Shown: positions 46,154 through 54,278 of the stretch, piece by piece | Layout: every line of letters starts with the position of its first letter | Numbering within the stretch: position 1 is the stretch's first letter | NCBI RefSeq assembly: GCF_029760915.1 | Contig: NZ_CP121685.1 | Location: 1,586,001-1,650,000 of the forward strand | DNA length: 64,000 nucleotides | DNA from: Olleya sp. YS | GTDB taxonomy: Bacteria; Bacteroidota; Bacteroidia; Flavobacteriales; Flavobacteriaceae | Reading direction: 5' to 3' | Made by a program: the position numbers and the translations under genes | The notes under the pieces: model-generated | Seen by the model: only the letters and a program-made list of their open reading frames with translations | The model's database searches: none | What the model was told of the DNA's origin: nothing

Positions 46154-47059
46154 ATGTTCTCAAGAAAACAGAAACATATCTTACTTAAATTTTTTAGTAT
46201 GTTTTCTGTAGTAAGAGGCTACAATATTTTAGTTATTGTCATCGCGCAATACTTAACATCAATCTACATATTTGCACCAGACAAACCTTTAAAAAAGGTA
46301 CTGTTTGACGTTAATTTATTAATGTTAGTTTTAGCATCTGCAGCTGTTATTGCAGGAGGATACATAATTAATAATTTTTACGACTCCGAAAAAGATTTAA
46401 TCAACAGACCTAACAAAACTATGTTAGATAAATTGGTTAGTCAAAACACCAAACTATCATTTTATTTCGTGCTTAATTTTTCAGCTGTTGTTATGGCAAG
46501 TTACGTGTCATTTAAGCCTGTTTTATTTTTCTCGTTTTACATCTTTGCTATTTGGTTCTATTCGCATAAATTAAAAAAGCTTCCCATTATTGGTAATGTA
46601 GTTTCAGCAATATTGACATTGACACCATTTTTTGTCATTTTTGTGTATTACTCTAATTTTAAAGCAGTCATCTTTGTACATGCTATATTTCTATTTTTAA
46701 TAGTCGCTATCAGAGAATTAACCAAAGACTTAGAAAATATTAAGGGTGATTTAACTTTAAACTACAGAACAATTCCAGTTGTTTATGGAGAATCTTTTTC
46801 AAAAAAAATAATCACTTTTTTAGTCATTTCAACCTTATTTCCAGTCTATTTTTTAGTAACTAGATTTGATATTGGATACATGTACTTGTACTTTTACATG
46901 TGTGAGGCACTACTAATTATTTATCTCATTTTACTTTGGAAATCTAATACTAAAACACACTATTTGTGGCTACATAACATCCTTAAATTTATAATATTAG
47001 CTGGTGTTTTTAGTATTTTATTGATTGATGTAGACTTAGTTTTAAACCGAATATTATAA
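46154..47059 (+). CDS. UbiA-family prenyltransferase
   Basis: This 301-residue protein has about nine membrane helices. The first UbiA aspartate motif appears as NNFYDSEKDLINRPNK (residues 74-89) and the second region as ELTKDLENIKGDLTLNYRTIPVVYG. In Bacteroidota such genes are often named geranylgeranylglycerol-phosphate geranylgeranyltransferase, but the acceptor cannot be told from sequence. It lies after two mevalonate-pathway genes, consistent with use of polyprenyl diphosphates. Confidence 0.85.
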   Translation: MFSRKQKHILLKFFSMFSVVRGYNILVIVIAQYLTSIYIFAPDKPLKKVLFDVNLLMLVLASAAVIAGGYIINNFYDSEKDLINRPNKTMLDKLVSQNTKLSFYFVLNFSAVVMASYVSFKPVLFFSFYIFAIWFYSHKLKKLPIIGNVVSAILTLTPFFVIFVYYSNFKAVIFVHAIFLFLIVAIRELTKDLENIKGDLTLNYRTIPVVYGESFSKKIITFLVISTLFPVYFLVTRFDIGYMYLYFYMCEALLIIYLILLWKSNTKTHYLWLHNILKFIILAGVFSILLIDVDLVLNRIL

Positions 47060-47061
47060 CC

Positions 47062-48012
47062 ATGGAACACACATTAAAAGTTGCGATAGCACAAATAACT
47101 CCAGTACTTTTAAATAAAATTGAAACCTTAAAAAAAGTAGAAGCATCCATTTTGGAAGCTGTACAACAAGAGGTGGAATTAGTGGTTTTTGGAGAAGCAC
47201 TTGTACCTGGTTATCCGTTTTGGGTCGCATTAACAGGTGGAGCAGACTGGAATACAAAAGTTAATAAAGAATTACACGCTGCTTACATTCGTAATTCTGT
47301 TCAAATTGAATCTGGAGACTTAGACGCTATTTGTAACTTAGCTAGACAACACAAAATAGCAGTATATTTAGGTGTCATGGAACGTGCCAAAAACAGAGGT
47401 GGTCATAGTATTTATGCGTCTTTAGTCTATATTAATAATCAAGGAGATATAAAATCGGTACATCGTAAGTTGCAACCAACCTATGACGAGCGTCTCACTT
47501 GGGCTCCAGGAGATGGTCATGGATTACAAGTACACGATTTAAAACAATTTACATTAGGTGGATTAAACTGTTGGGAAAACTGGATGCCATTACCTAGAAC
47601 TGCCTTATACGGTCTGGGAGAAAATTTGCACATTGCAGTATGGCCAGGAAGTGATCATAACACAAAAGATATTACACGATTTATAGCTAGAGAGTCACGT
47701 AGCTACGTGATTTCTGCGTCAAGTTTAATGACTAAATCAGACTTCCCGAAAGACACACCACACTTAGATAAAATATTAAGTACCTCTCCAGACGTACTAG
47801 CTAATGGTGGAAGTTGTATTGCAGGTCCTGATGGCGAGTGGATTATAGAACCAGTGATACATGAAGAAGGATTAATTACTACAACATTAGATTTTAATCG
47901 TGTGCTGGAAGAACGTCAAAATTTTGATCCAGTAGGTCACTATTCGCGTCCAGATGTCACTAAATTAACCGTAAATAGAGAACGTCAATCTACAGTGACG
48001 TTTAATGATTAA
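47062..48012 (+). CDS. Nitrilase/carbon-nitrogen hydrolase family enzyme
   Basis: This 316-residue enzyme has the Glu-Lys-Cys triad of the family: Glu in VVFGEALVPGYPFW, Lys in VHRKLQPTYDERLTW, and Cys170 in GGLNCWENWMPL. The motif around the Cys (CWEN) is typical of true nitrilases, which convert nitriles to carboxylates, rather than amidases. The natural substrate is unknown. It begins 2 bases after the UbiA gene, a link that looks positional rather than metabolic. Confidence 0.88.
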   Translation: MEHTLKVAIAQITPVLLNKIETLKKVEASILEAVQQEVELVVFGEALVPGYPFWVALTGGADWNTKVNKELHAAYIRNSVQIESGDLDAICNLARQHKIAVYLGVMERAKNRGGHSIYASLVYINNQGDIKSVHRKLQPTYDERLTWAPGDGHGLQVHDLKQFTLGGLNCWENWMPLPRTALYGLGENLHIAVWPGSDHNTKDITRFIARESRSYVISASSLMTKSDFPKDTPHLDKILSTSPDVLANGGSCIAGPDGEWIIEPVIHEEGLITTTLDFNRVLEERQNFDPVGHYSRPDVTKLTVNRERQSTVTFND

Positions 48013-48045
48013 TAGTCATTTCAATTTATAATGAAAAATTCGTTG

Positions 48046-48053
48046 TAGATTTG
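48046..48053 (+). promoter_or_regulatory. -7 promoter element of the pseudouridine synthase gene
   Basis: TAGATTTG is an exact TAnnTTTG match 14 bases before the start codon at 48068. No TTG is found at the expected upstream spacing. Confidence 0.45.
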
Positions 48054-48067
48054 CAAAAAATTATATT

Positions 48068-48904
48068 ATGAGCAGACATCAAGGTGCCAATGGTAAAGGA
48101 AAATCCTCTGGAAGAGGACGTGATAACTCTAAAAGCAAAACGTATGCTAGAGGTAACGCACCTATTAAGAAAAAAGCAGCATCAAAACCTAATAGCAATC
48201 CAGATTTAATCCGTTTAAATAAATATGTTGCTAATTCTGGCATGTGCTCTCGTAGAGAAGCAGACCAACACATTGCAATGGGACTGGTTACTGTAAATGG
48301 TAAAGTTGTAACAGAGATGGGTTACAAAGTCAAATTAGAAGATGAAGTCCGTTACGATGGAGCCAGAATTAACCCAGAAAAAAAGGCTTACGTCTTATTA
48401 AACAAACCTAAAGGTTTTGCTACAACTACCAGTGAGCAAAAAGGAAGAACCGTTATGGATTTGGTCGCTAATGCAACAAGTGCTAGAATTAAGCCAATAG
48501 GACGTTTAGGTCGAAACTCTACTGGATTATTGTTATTTACTAATGATGAAAAAGTGGTAGCGCGTTTTACAAATTCTAACAAAGGTGTAGAGCGTTTGTT
48601 TCATTTAGAGTTAGATAAAAATTTAAAATTTGAAGATTTAAAAAAAATTAGAGAAGGTTTTAAAGTCGAAGGGAAGCAGGTTAATGTTGAAGAAATAGAC
48701 TATGTAAACAACACTAAAAATGAAGTAGGTGTAAAAATTAAAAATACAGGAAACACCATTTTACATACCATTTTTGAGCATTTAAAATACGAATTGGTTA
48801 GGATTGACTGTGTACAAATAGCACACTTGACCAAAAAAGATATCCCTAGAGGAAACTGGAAAATTTTAACCGAACAAGAAGTGAATACATTAAAAATGAT
48901 GTAA
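48068..48904 (+). CDS. RsuA/RluB-type pseudouridine synthase with catalytic Asp replaced by Gly
   Basis: This 278-residue protein has a basic N-terminal extension (residues 1-45), an S4 RNA-binding domain (IRLNKYVANSGMCSRREADQHIAMGLVTVNGKVV) and an RsuA-type synthase domain (YVLLNKPKGFATTTSEQKGRTVMDLV). The family's catalytic motif is normally GRLDxxxxGL. Here residues 145-152 read GRLGRNST, with codon GGT at 48509-48511 where GAT would be expected. The rest of the motif is intact (GLLLFTND). Either the enzyme is inactive and acts as an RNA-binding factor, or this is a sequence error. Relatives modify 16S or 23S rRNA. Confidence 0.85.
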   Translation: MSRHQGANGKGKSSGRGRDNSKSKTYARGNAPIKKKAASKPNSNPDLIRLNKYVANSGMCSRREADQHIAMGLVTVNGKVVTEMGYKVKLEDEVRYDGARINPEKKAYVLLNKPKGFATTTSEQKGRTVMDLVANATSARIKPIGRLGRNSTGLLLFTNDEKVVARFTNSNKGVERLFHLELDKNLKFEDLKKIREGFKVEGKQVNVEEIDYVNNTKNEVGVKIKNTGNTILHTIFEHLKYELVRIDCVQIAHLTKKDIPRGNWKILTEQEVNTLKMM

Positions 48905-48925
48905 TGACATCATTTTACTAACATT

Positions 48926-48954
48926 AAAAAAATCGCTTTTGTAGCGATTTTTTT
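48926..48954 (+). terminator. Terminator after the pseudouridine synthase gene
   Basis: AATCGCT (48931-48937) pairs with AGCGATT (48943-48949) across a 5-base loop, flanked by an A-run and a T-run that extend the stem. Confidence 0.85.
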
Positions 48955-49005
48955 GTTTTTTACAACATTTATTTACCCTTGAATTTGTCAAAAAAATCAA
49001 CTAAC

Positions 49006-49621
49006 TTCGTTTAACGATTGATAAAAAATATTGAAACGATTTTTTATCAGAGACATTGTGTATAATTATGAAAAAACTGAAGAATACATATTTGATAATA
49101 TTTTGCAGTCTTATGACTTGCGGAATTAATGCGCAATCGGAAAAAGATTCAACCGAATTGAAAAAACCGATTTTTACTCATACGGTAAAAGTTGAGTTTA
49201 AATCTGATTTTAATATTGAAGGTGCTAAAAAAGCTATTAAGGAAGAAAATATTCGGATTTTATTTCCAGGTGGCTTTGGTGGAATGCCTGATTTCGACAA
49301 TGAAATAGATATTGCTTTTCAAAAGAAATATTCGGTCGAATTCTTTAGTCAAGGTTGTATTAGAATGGGAGAAGATGAAAACGAAGAGGAATATAACCAA
49401 ACCATTTTTACTTATTTGGATAAAAAGTACGGTAAAAAATGGCGTAATGAAATCAGAGATGGAGCAATCGGAATGAACTAACTATACACAACACCGTGTA
49501 TAATTAATTGCTTGGTCACTGCCGACTTACGAACATTCCTTCGGAATATTCTATCTGTGATTTATTTGCTAAATTAGTTGCTTAACCACGCAACTAACCA
49601 TACACAAACACGTTAAACGAA
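49006..49621. repeat. Cassette-like unit bounded by 11-base inverted repeats
   Basis: TTCGTTTAACG at 49006-49016 and CGTTAAACGAA at 49611-49621 are perfect reverse complements and enclose one small gene (49068-49481). Inside, GTGTATAATTA occurs directly repeated at 49058-49068 and 49496-49506. AACTAACTATACACAA after the gene reappears as AACTAACCATACACAA near 49592. A short hairpin ATTCC-TTC-GGAAT lies in the 3' part. No transposase or integrase is present. The layout suggests insertion of a small gene with its flanks, but this is inferred from repeats only. Confidence 0.45.
49068..49481 (+). CDS. Small secreted protein of unknown function
   Basis: I chose ATG 49068 (137 residues) because it is followed by a signal peptide (MKKLKNTYLIIFCSLMTCGINAQ); the longer frame would start with TTG at 49056. 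The mature part has FNIEGAKKAIKEENIRILFPGGFGGMPDFDNEIDIAFQKKYSVEFFSQGC and ends in a charged helical region. I do not recognise the family. The gene sits alone inside a repeat-bounded unit and looks like an accessory insertion between housekeeping genes. Confidence 0.7.
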   Translation: MKKLKNTYLIIFCSLMTCGINAQSEKDSTELKKPIFTHTVKVEFKSDFNIEGAKKAIKEENIRILFPGGFGGMPDFDNEIDIAFQKKYSVEFFSQGCIRMGEDENEEEYNQTIFTYLDKKYGKKWRNEIRDGAIGMN

Positions 49622-49625
49622 ACAT

Positions 49626-52127
49626 TTAAAAATAAAACCCAAAACTACCAGTCACACCAAATTTTCTAGCATCAGGATTGGTAATAGGGTTAAGGTAATT
49701 ACCTCTAAAATTAAAGTCTATTCTAAAGACTTTAAAAATATTACCTACACCAACACTATACTCGTAGTATGCTTCTTTACTTGGTGCTCTATATATTAAA
49801 CCAGAAGCGTTAAGGTCTCTGTTATCTTGAGAGATATCGCCTATAACTCCTCTGGCACCAACAATAGCTCTTAAATTATATTTTTTAAGAAAAGGTATTC
49901 TAGAAAACAGTCTTCCATTAAAATTATGCTCTATGTGTAAGGTGGCATACTCGTCGGTCACAAACTCATAAAAATCTAAATTTGAAAAGGTATTGTAAAT
50001 AGAAAAATAACTTTGGTTACCTGGCACTACACTTAATAAACCTAATGGGACTTCTCCAAAGGTTTTGCCAGCTTCAATTGTGGTATATAAACGTCCAAAA
50101 CCACCTACAGACCAAGGTTGGGTGTACGAGAATTGTAATTTTGTATAATCAAAATCGCTATTTAAAATACTTTTATCACCTACGGTTACTTGTGCAAATA
50201 ATCTTGCAAAGTCATCATTTTTTGTACGACGTTCCACACCAAATCCAGTCATCTCACGATTTGGAAAATAAGACATAGAGACCGCAGTTTCGTATTGCTT
50301 CACTTCAGACTTAGTGGTAGTTTGTGTGGCATCTGTATAATAGTCTAAACTAAAGGTGTTTGAAGCAGATTCTAAAGTTCTGTAACTTCCGCTTAAGCGA
50401 GTTATAAAATTACGGAAAGGCTCAGCTTCAATAGATAAAATACTTAAATTAATGTTAGTTAATTTATCATTTATTCCTGTACCAACAACTGCACTACTGG
50501 CTAAACTTCGACCTAATACATCTGTACTGGTTGTCAAACTAGCTCCAATTTGCTCGACATCTCTTCGGTTTCCTCCAGAGATAATTAATCGACTTCGTTT
50601 ATCTAACAACCATTTTCCTGACAATCCGTATTTAAACTTATTATCTCTAAAACCATAAGCTGTAAACCCTTCTAATCGCCATAAATCGTTTTGTCCAAAG
50701 TAGGTTCGTCCTCCTGCTCTTAATCTTAAGCCTTCTACCGCATTAAAACCAAAGGTGGAGAAAATGGGTCCATAATCAAAATTAATGCTAGGAAACTCCA
50801 CATAACCTGATGCTAAAATGGTCCCAAGATTATACAAACGTTGGAACTTTGGTGTGTTTTTTAAAGAATCCAACATGACGTAAACGCCTTTTTCGTCTTT
50901 ACTAAGTTGCTCCATACGGTTTTGCTCCCAAAAACTATCGTCTTGGTTGTACAGATCTTGGTCAAAACTGTAGACTTTTTCTTTATAAAACTTTGGGTCT
51001 TTTTCAATATCAAATTTGTAGTTGTCGTATAACGTGGTACGTTTTCCGTATATACCTTTAGATTGTTCCTTTTTATTAAATGCAAAATCACTCATAAAGT
51101 AATCGCGCTTTATTAAAAATACAGAATCGTTAAGAACCTCAAATTCCTGCTCGATATAAATTTCTTTTACCCAGTTAATATTAGCGCTTTTAGAGGCTTG
51201 CATATTAATTTCTTTAATAGCAAATGTGGTATCTGCTACCCAAAAATCACCTTTAAAAGTCAATTCGTTTTTACGTCGCGGATAATAGATAATGTTGTAA
51301 CACCATTTGTTATCAATAAAGCTACTATCTGCTAATACATAGTTGTATGTTTGTATTCCTGTTCTAGAGATAGGACTTGTAAAACTTTTATCAAAAAACT
51401 TCAGGTAATTGTCATACACATCATAATCTGAGTATAAATCATCTACAAAGTCAATAATTATTTGGTTATTACTAAATCCTGAGTTTTTGTTTCCTTTTAA
51501 AATATCACGCTTAGCGTTAATAACATTGTCTCCATATACTTCGCTAGAAGATTCGTTAATAAACATAGGTAAATATGTTTTACCAGTAACGTTAGATGTA
51601 TCTATTTGCTCAAAAACAAACTCCATACCTCTAAACAATTTACTTTCCATTAAAGAGCTGTCAATTGTATTGAGGTCAAACTCTACTTTTTCGTATTTAT
51701 CGTATTGGTACTGCTTATATTTTTTTAATCCATTACTACGTTTATTAGCCCATATTTTTCTAAGGATATCAATCGCTGGATTATTTTTTTTAGGCTGTTT
51801 TCCTGATACTATTACTACTTCGTCAAGAGTAGACACTTCTTCTTTTAAAATAATTTTAAGGTCATAGTTTACTTTTTTTTCAAGCTGAATTTCTTCGGTT
51901 TGGTAGCTTATAAATGAAACTAGTAATGTATCCCAAGTGTCGTCATCTTCCATGTAAAAACGACCTTCTTCATTAGTAATTACACCAATGGAAGACCCTT
52001 TAAATACAATGTTTGCAAAAGATATAGGTTGATCAAACTCGTCAAACACGACACCACTAACTTTGGTTTGTGCTATACCATAAAGACTTCCTAAGAAAAA
52101 CAGTAGAATAAAAAGTTTACTATTCAT
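49626..52127 (-). CDS. DUF5686/carboxypeptidase-regulatory-like outer-membrane protein
   Basis: This 833-residue protein has a signal peptide (MNSKLFILLFFLGSLYGIAQ). A carboxypeptidase-regulatory-like beta-sandwich follows (TKVSGVVFDEFDQPISFANIVFKGSSIGVITNEEGRFYM). The long remainder includes AIDILRKIWANKRSNGLKKYKQYQYDKYEKVEFDLN, the mark of DUF5686. The last third is rich in aromatic strands and ends in FGVTGSFGFYF, fitting an outer-membrane barrel. It probably works in the outer membrane, but substrate and partners are unknown. No SusC/SusD or TonB-box genes adjoin it. Confidence 0.82.
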   Translation of the reverse strand: MNSKLFILLFFLGSLYGIAQTKVSGVVFDEFDQPISFANIVFKGSSIGVITNEEGRFYMEDDDTWDTLLVSFISYQTEEIQLEKKVNYDLKIILKEEVSTLDEVVIVSGKQPKKNNPAIDILRKIWANKRSNGLKKYKQYQYDKYEKVEFDLNTIDSSLMESKLFRGMEFVFEQIDTSNVTGKTYLPMFINESSSEVYGDNVINAKRDILKGNKNSGFSNNQIIIDFVDDLYSDYDVYDNYLKFFDKSFTSPISRTGIQTYNYVLADSSFIDNKWCYNIIYYPRRKNELTFKGDFWVADTTFAIKEINMQASKSANINWVKEIYIEQEFEVLNDSVFLIKRDYFMSDFAFNKKEQSKGIYGKRTTLYDNYKFDIEKDPKFYKEKVYSFDQDLYNQDDSFWEQNRMEQLSKDEKGVYVMLDSLKNTPKFQRLYNLGTILASGYVEFPSINFDYGPIFSTFGFNAVEGLRLRAGGRTYFGQNDLWRLEGFTAYGFRDNKFKYGLSGKWLLDKRSRLIISGGNRRDVEQIGASLTTSTDVLGRSLASSAVVGTGINDKLTNINLSILSIEAEPFRNFITRLSGSYRTLESASNTFSLDYYTDATQTTTKSEVKQYETAVSMSYFPNREMTGFGVERRTKNDDFARLFAQVTVGDKSILNSDFDYTKLQFSYTQPWSVGGFGRLYTTIEAGKTFGEVPLGLLSVVPGNQSYFSIYNTFSNLDFYEFVTDEYATLHIEHNFNGRLFSRIPFLKKYNLRAIVGARGVIGDISQDNRDLNASGLIYRAPSKEAYYEYSVGVGNIFKVFRIDFNFRGNYLNPITNPDARKFGVTGSFGFYF

Positions 52128-52145
52128 ATTTGGGTATTATAAACA

Positions 52146-52181
52146 AAAAGCTTCATCAACAATCATGCTAATGAAGCTTTT
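52146..52181 (-). terminator. Terminator after pdhB
   Basis: AAAAGCTTCAT (52146-52156) pairs with ATGAAGCTTTT (52171-52181) across a 14-base loop. On the minus strand a T-rich run follows the stem. Confidence 0.6.
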
Positions 52182-52204
52182 GATATTTCGAAAATACTAT
52201 TTTT

Positions 52205-53182
52205 TTATTTATACATTACTTTTTTAACAGCCTTAATAACATCTTTATGGTCTGGTAACCACTCTGCTAATAATACTGGAGAGTAAGGTGCAGGTGTGTC
52301 TGCAGTGTTTATTTTAACGATAGGTGCATCCAAATAATCAAATGCTTCGCTTTGTACTAAATAAGTAATTTCTGTAGCAACATTTCCAAAAGGCCATGCT
52401 TCTTCTAAAACCACTAATCTATTTGTTTTTTTAACAGATTCTAAAATTGCTTTTCTGTCCATTGGTCTAACAGTACGTAAGTCAATAATCTCACAAGAGA
52501 TACCTTCCTCTGCCAGTTGATCTGCTGCGATGTACGCTTCTTTGATTATTTTACCAAAAGAGACAATGGTTACATCTGTACCTTCTCTTTTTAATTCGGC
52601 AACACCTAACGGAATGGTGTATTCACCTTCAGGTACTTCACCTTTATCACCATACATTTGCTCACTTTCCATGAAGATAACTGGATCATCATCACGTATT
52701 GCAGATTTTAATAAACCTTTGGCATCATACGGATTAGATGGTACAACAACTTTTAATCCTGGCGTATTTGCAAACCAATTTTCAAAAGCTTGACTATGTG
52801 TAGCTGCTAATTGTCCAGCACTAGCTGTAGGACCTCTAAATACTATAGGACATTTAAACTGTCCACCAGACATTTGTCTAATTTTTGCAGCGTTGTTTAT
52901 GATTTGATCAATACCAACAAGAGAGAAGTTAAAGGTCATATACTCTACAATTGGTCTATTACCAGTCATAGTAGATCCTATAGCTACACCAGCAAAACCA
53001 AGCTCAGCAATTGGTGTGTCTATAACACGTTTAGCACCAAACTCGTCTAACATACCTTTTGAGGCTTTGTACGCACCATTATATTCTGCTACTTCTTCAC
53101 CCATTAAGTACACGCTCTCGTCTCTGCGCATTTCTTCACTCATGGCTTCGCATATAGCTTCTCTAAATTGAATTGTCTTCAT
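52205..53182 (-). CDS. pdhB: Pyruvate dehydrogenase E1 component, beta subunit
   Basis: This 325-residue subunit forms an alpha2beta2 E1 that decarboxylates pyruvate with thiamine diphosphate. Family motifs are QFREAICEAMSEEMRRDESVYLMGEEVAEYNGAYKASKGMLDEFG, RVIDTPIAELGFAGVAIGS, FRGPTASAGQLAATHSQAFENWFANTPGLKVVVPSNPYDAKGLL and CEIIDLRTVRPMDRKAI. Length is normal. No E1-alpha, E2 or E3 gene adjoins it, so the complex is encoded at split loci. The branched-chain or acetoin E1-beta is the main alternative. Confidence 0.88.
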   Translation of the reverse strand: MKTIQFREAICEAMSEEMRRDESVYLMGEEVAEYNGAYKASKGMLDEFGAKRVIDTPIAELGFAGVAIGSTMTGNRPIVEYMTFNFSLVGIDQIINNAAKIRQMSGGQFKCPIVFRGPTASAGQLAATHSQAFENWFANTPGLKVVVPSNPYDAKGLLKSAIRDDDPVIFMESEQMYGDKGEVPEGEYTIPLGVAELKREGTDVTIVSFGKIIKEAYIAADQLAEEGISCEIIDLRTVRPMDRKAILESVKKTNRLVVLEEAWPFGNVATEITYLVQSEAFDYLDAPIVKINTADTPAPYSPVLLAEWLPDHKDVIKAVKKVMYK

Positions 53183-53204
53183 CTAAAAAATAATTTGAAA
53201 AGCA

Positions 53205-53212
53205 AAAATAAC
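53205..53212 (-). promoter_or_regulatory. -7 promoter element of pdhB
   Basis: On the minus strand TATTTTTG matches TAnnTTTG exactly, 22 bases before the pdhB start. The intergenic gap to etfB (53183-53423) is 241 bases and otherwise holds only a weak TATCTTCG at 53291-53298, on the etfB side. Confidence 0.45.
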
Positions 53213-53423
53213 AATAAATGAAAAACTTTTAACTAAAGAATTATTTAAAATTTATTATGCACGCATAGTATATTTTCGAAATAAAATAATTATCTTCGTA
53301 ACCGCAATATTTAAGCGCATTTTTGTGGCTTAAATTTAATTGAAAATTAAATAAAAGTTAGCTTAACTATAACGATATAGTTGACTTTGGCTAACATTTT
53401 TGAACAAAAAAAATATATAGAAT

Positions 53424-54170
53424 ATGAAAATTTTAGTGTGTATTAGTCATGTACCAGATACGACATCAAAAATTAATTTTACGGATGGCGATACTAAATT
53501 TGACACTAACGGAGTACAATTTGTAATTAATCCTAATGACGAGTTTGGTTTAACACGTGCGATGTGGTTTAAAGAAAAACAAGGTGCTTCTGTAACTGTT
53601 GTTAACGTAGGTGGAGCAGAAACTGAGCCAACCTTAAGAAAAGCTTTAGCGATTGGAGCAGATAATGCAGTAAGAGTTAACACAGAAGCAAAAGATGGTT
53701 TTCAAGTCGCTAAAGAATTAGCCAATGTAGTTAAAGAAGGTGGTTACGATTTAGTAATAGCTGGTCGTGAATCTATTGATTATAATGGAGGTATGGTTCC
53801 AGGAATGTTAGCTGAAATGGTTGGTGCTAATTTTGTAACTAATTGTATTAGCCTAGAAGTCGATGGTAATAACGCCAAAGCTGTAAGAGAAATTGATGGC
53901 GGAAAAGAAACTGTTTCAACATCTTTACCATTAGTGATTGGAGGACAAAAAGGCTTAGTTGAAGAAAGTGATTTACGTATCCCAAATATGAGAGGAATTA
54001 TGATGGCACGTCAAAAACCATTAAATGTTGTGGAGCCTACAGGTGCATCTGTTGAAACCGCTTCGGTCAAATTTGAAAAGCCAGCACCTAAAGGAGCAGT
54101 AACATTAGTGTCTCCAGATAATTTAGACGAATTAGTTAACTTACTTCACAACGAAGCTAAAGTGATTTAA
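53424..54170 (+). CDS. etfB: Electron transfer flavoprotein, beta subunit
   Basis: EtfB binds AMP and pairs with EtfA to carry electrons from acyl-CoA dehydrogenases to the respiratory chain. The 248-residue protein has MKILVCISHVPDTTSKINFTDG, FVINPNDEFGLTRAM, DLVIAGRESIDYNGGMVPGMLAEMVGANFVTNCISLEV and RIPNMRGIMMARQKPL, the conserved ETF-beta segments. EtfA follows after an unusual gap carrying two palindromic repeats. Confidence 0.94.
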   Translation: MKILVCISHVPDTTSKINFTDGDTKFDTNGVQFVINPNDEFGLTRAMWFKEKQGASVTVVNVGGAETEPTLRKALAIGADNAVRVNTEAKDGFQVAKELANVVKEGGYDLVIAGRESIDYNGGMVPGMLAEMVGANFVTNCISLEVDGNNAKAVREIDGGKETVSTSLPLVIGGQKGLVEESDLRIPNMRGIMMARQKPLNVVEPTGASVETASVKFEKPAPKGAVTLVSPDNLDELVNLLHNEAKVI

Positions 54171-54175
54171 TTCCT

Positions 54176-54262
54176 CCCTTAGTCCCTCCAAAGGAGGGAA
54201 ACTCGGGATTTAAACAAAAATATTAACGCTTCTTAGTCCTTTTCTTTGGAAAGGGTTGGGAT
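54176..54262 (+). repeat. Two palindromic repeat copies between etfB and etfA
   Basis: TCCCTCC-AAA-GGAGGGA (54183-54199) is a perfect 7-base inverted repeat. A second, looser copy (around 54236-54258) reads CCTTTTC-TTT-GGAAAGG. Both begin with TTAGTCC. GC-rich dispersed repeats of this kind occur between genes in flavobacteria. They could form hairpins that tune the amount of etfA message relative to etfB. Confidence 0.55.
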
Positions 54263-54278
54263 AGGAAAAATAAAAAAT

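Noticed and set aside
48905-49625. Insertion sequence or integron near 49 kb
   Set aside because: No transposase, integrase or convincing attC site is visible; only short repeats support mobility, so it is listed as a repeat-bounded unit instead.
51487-51867. 126-codon plus-strand frame inside the DUF5686 gene
   Set aside because: Antisense to the conserved part of the DUF5686 protein, no motif, no promoter or independent context.
53291-53298. TATCTTCG as etfB promoter
   Set aside because: One mismatch from the -7 consensus and 125 bases from the start codon; too weak to list as a feature.
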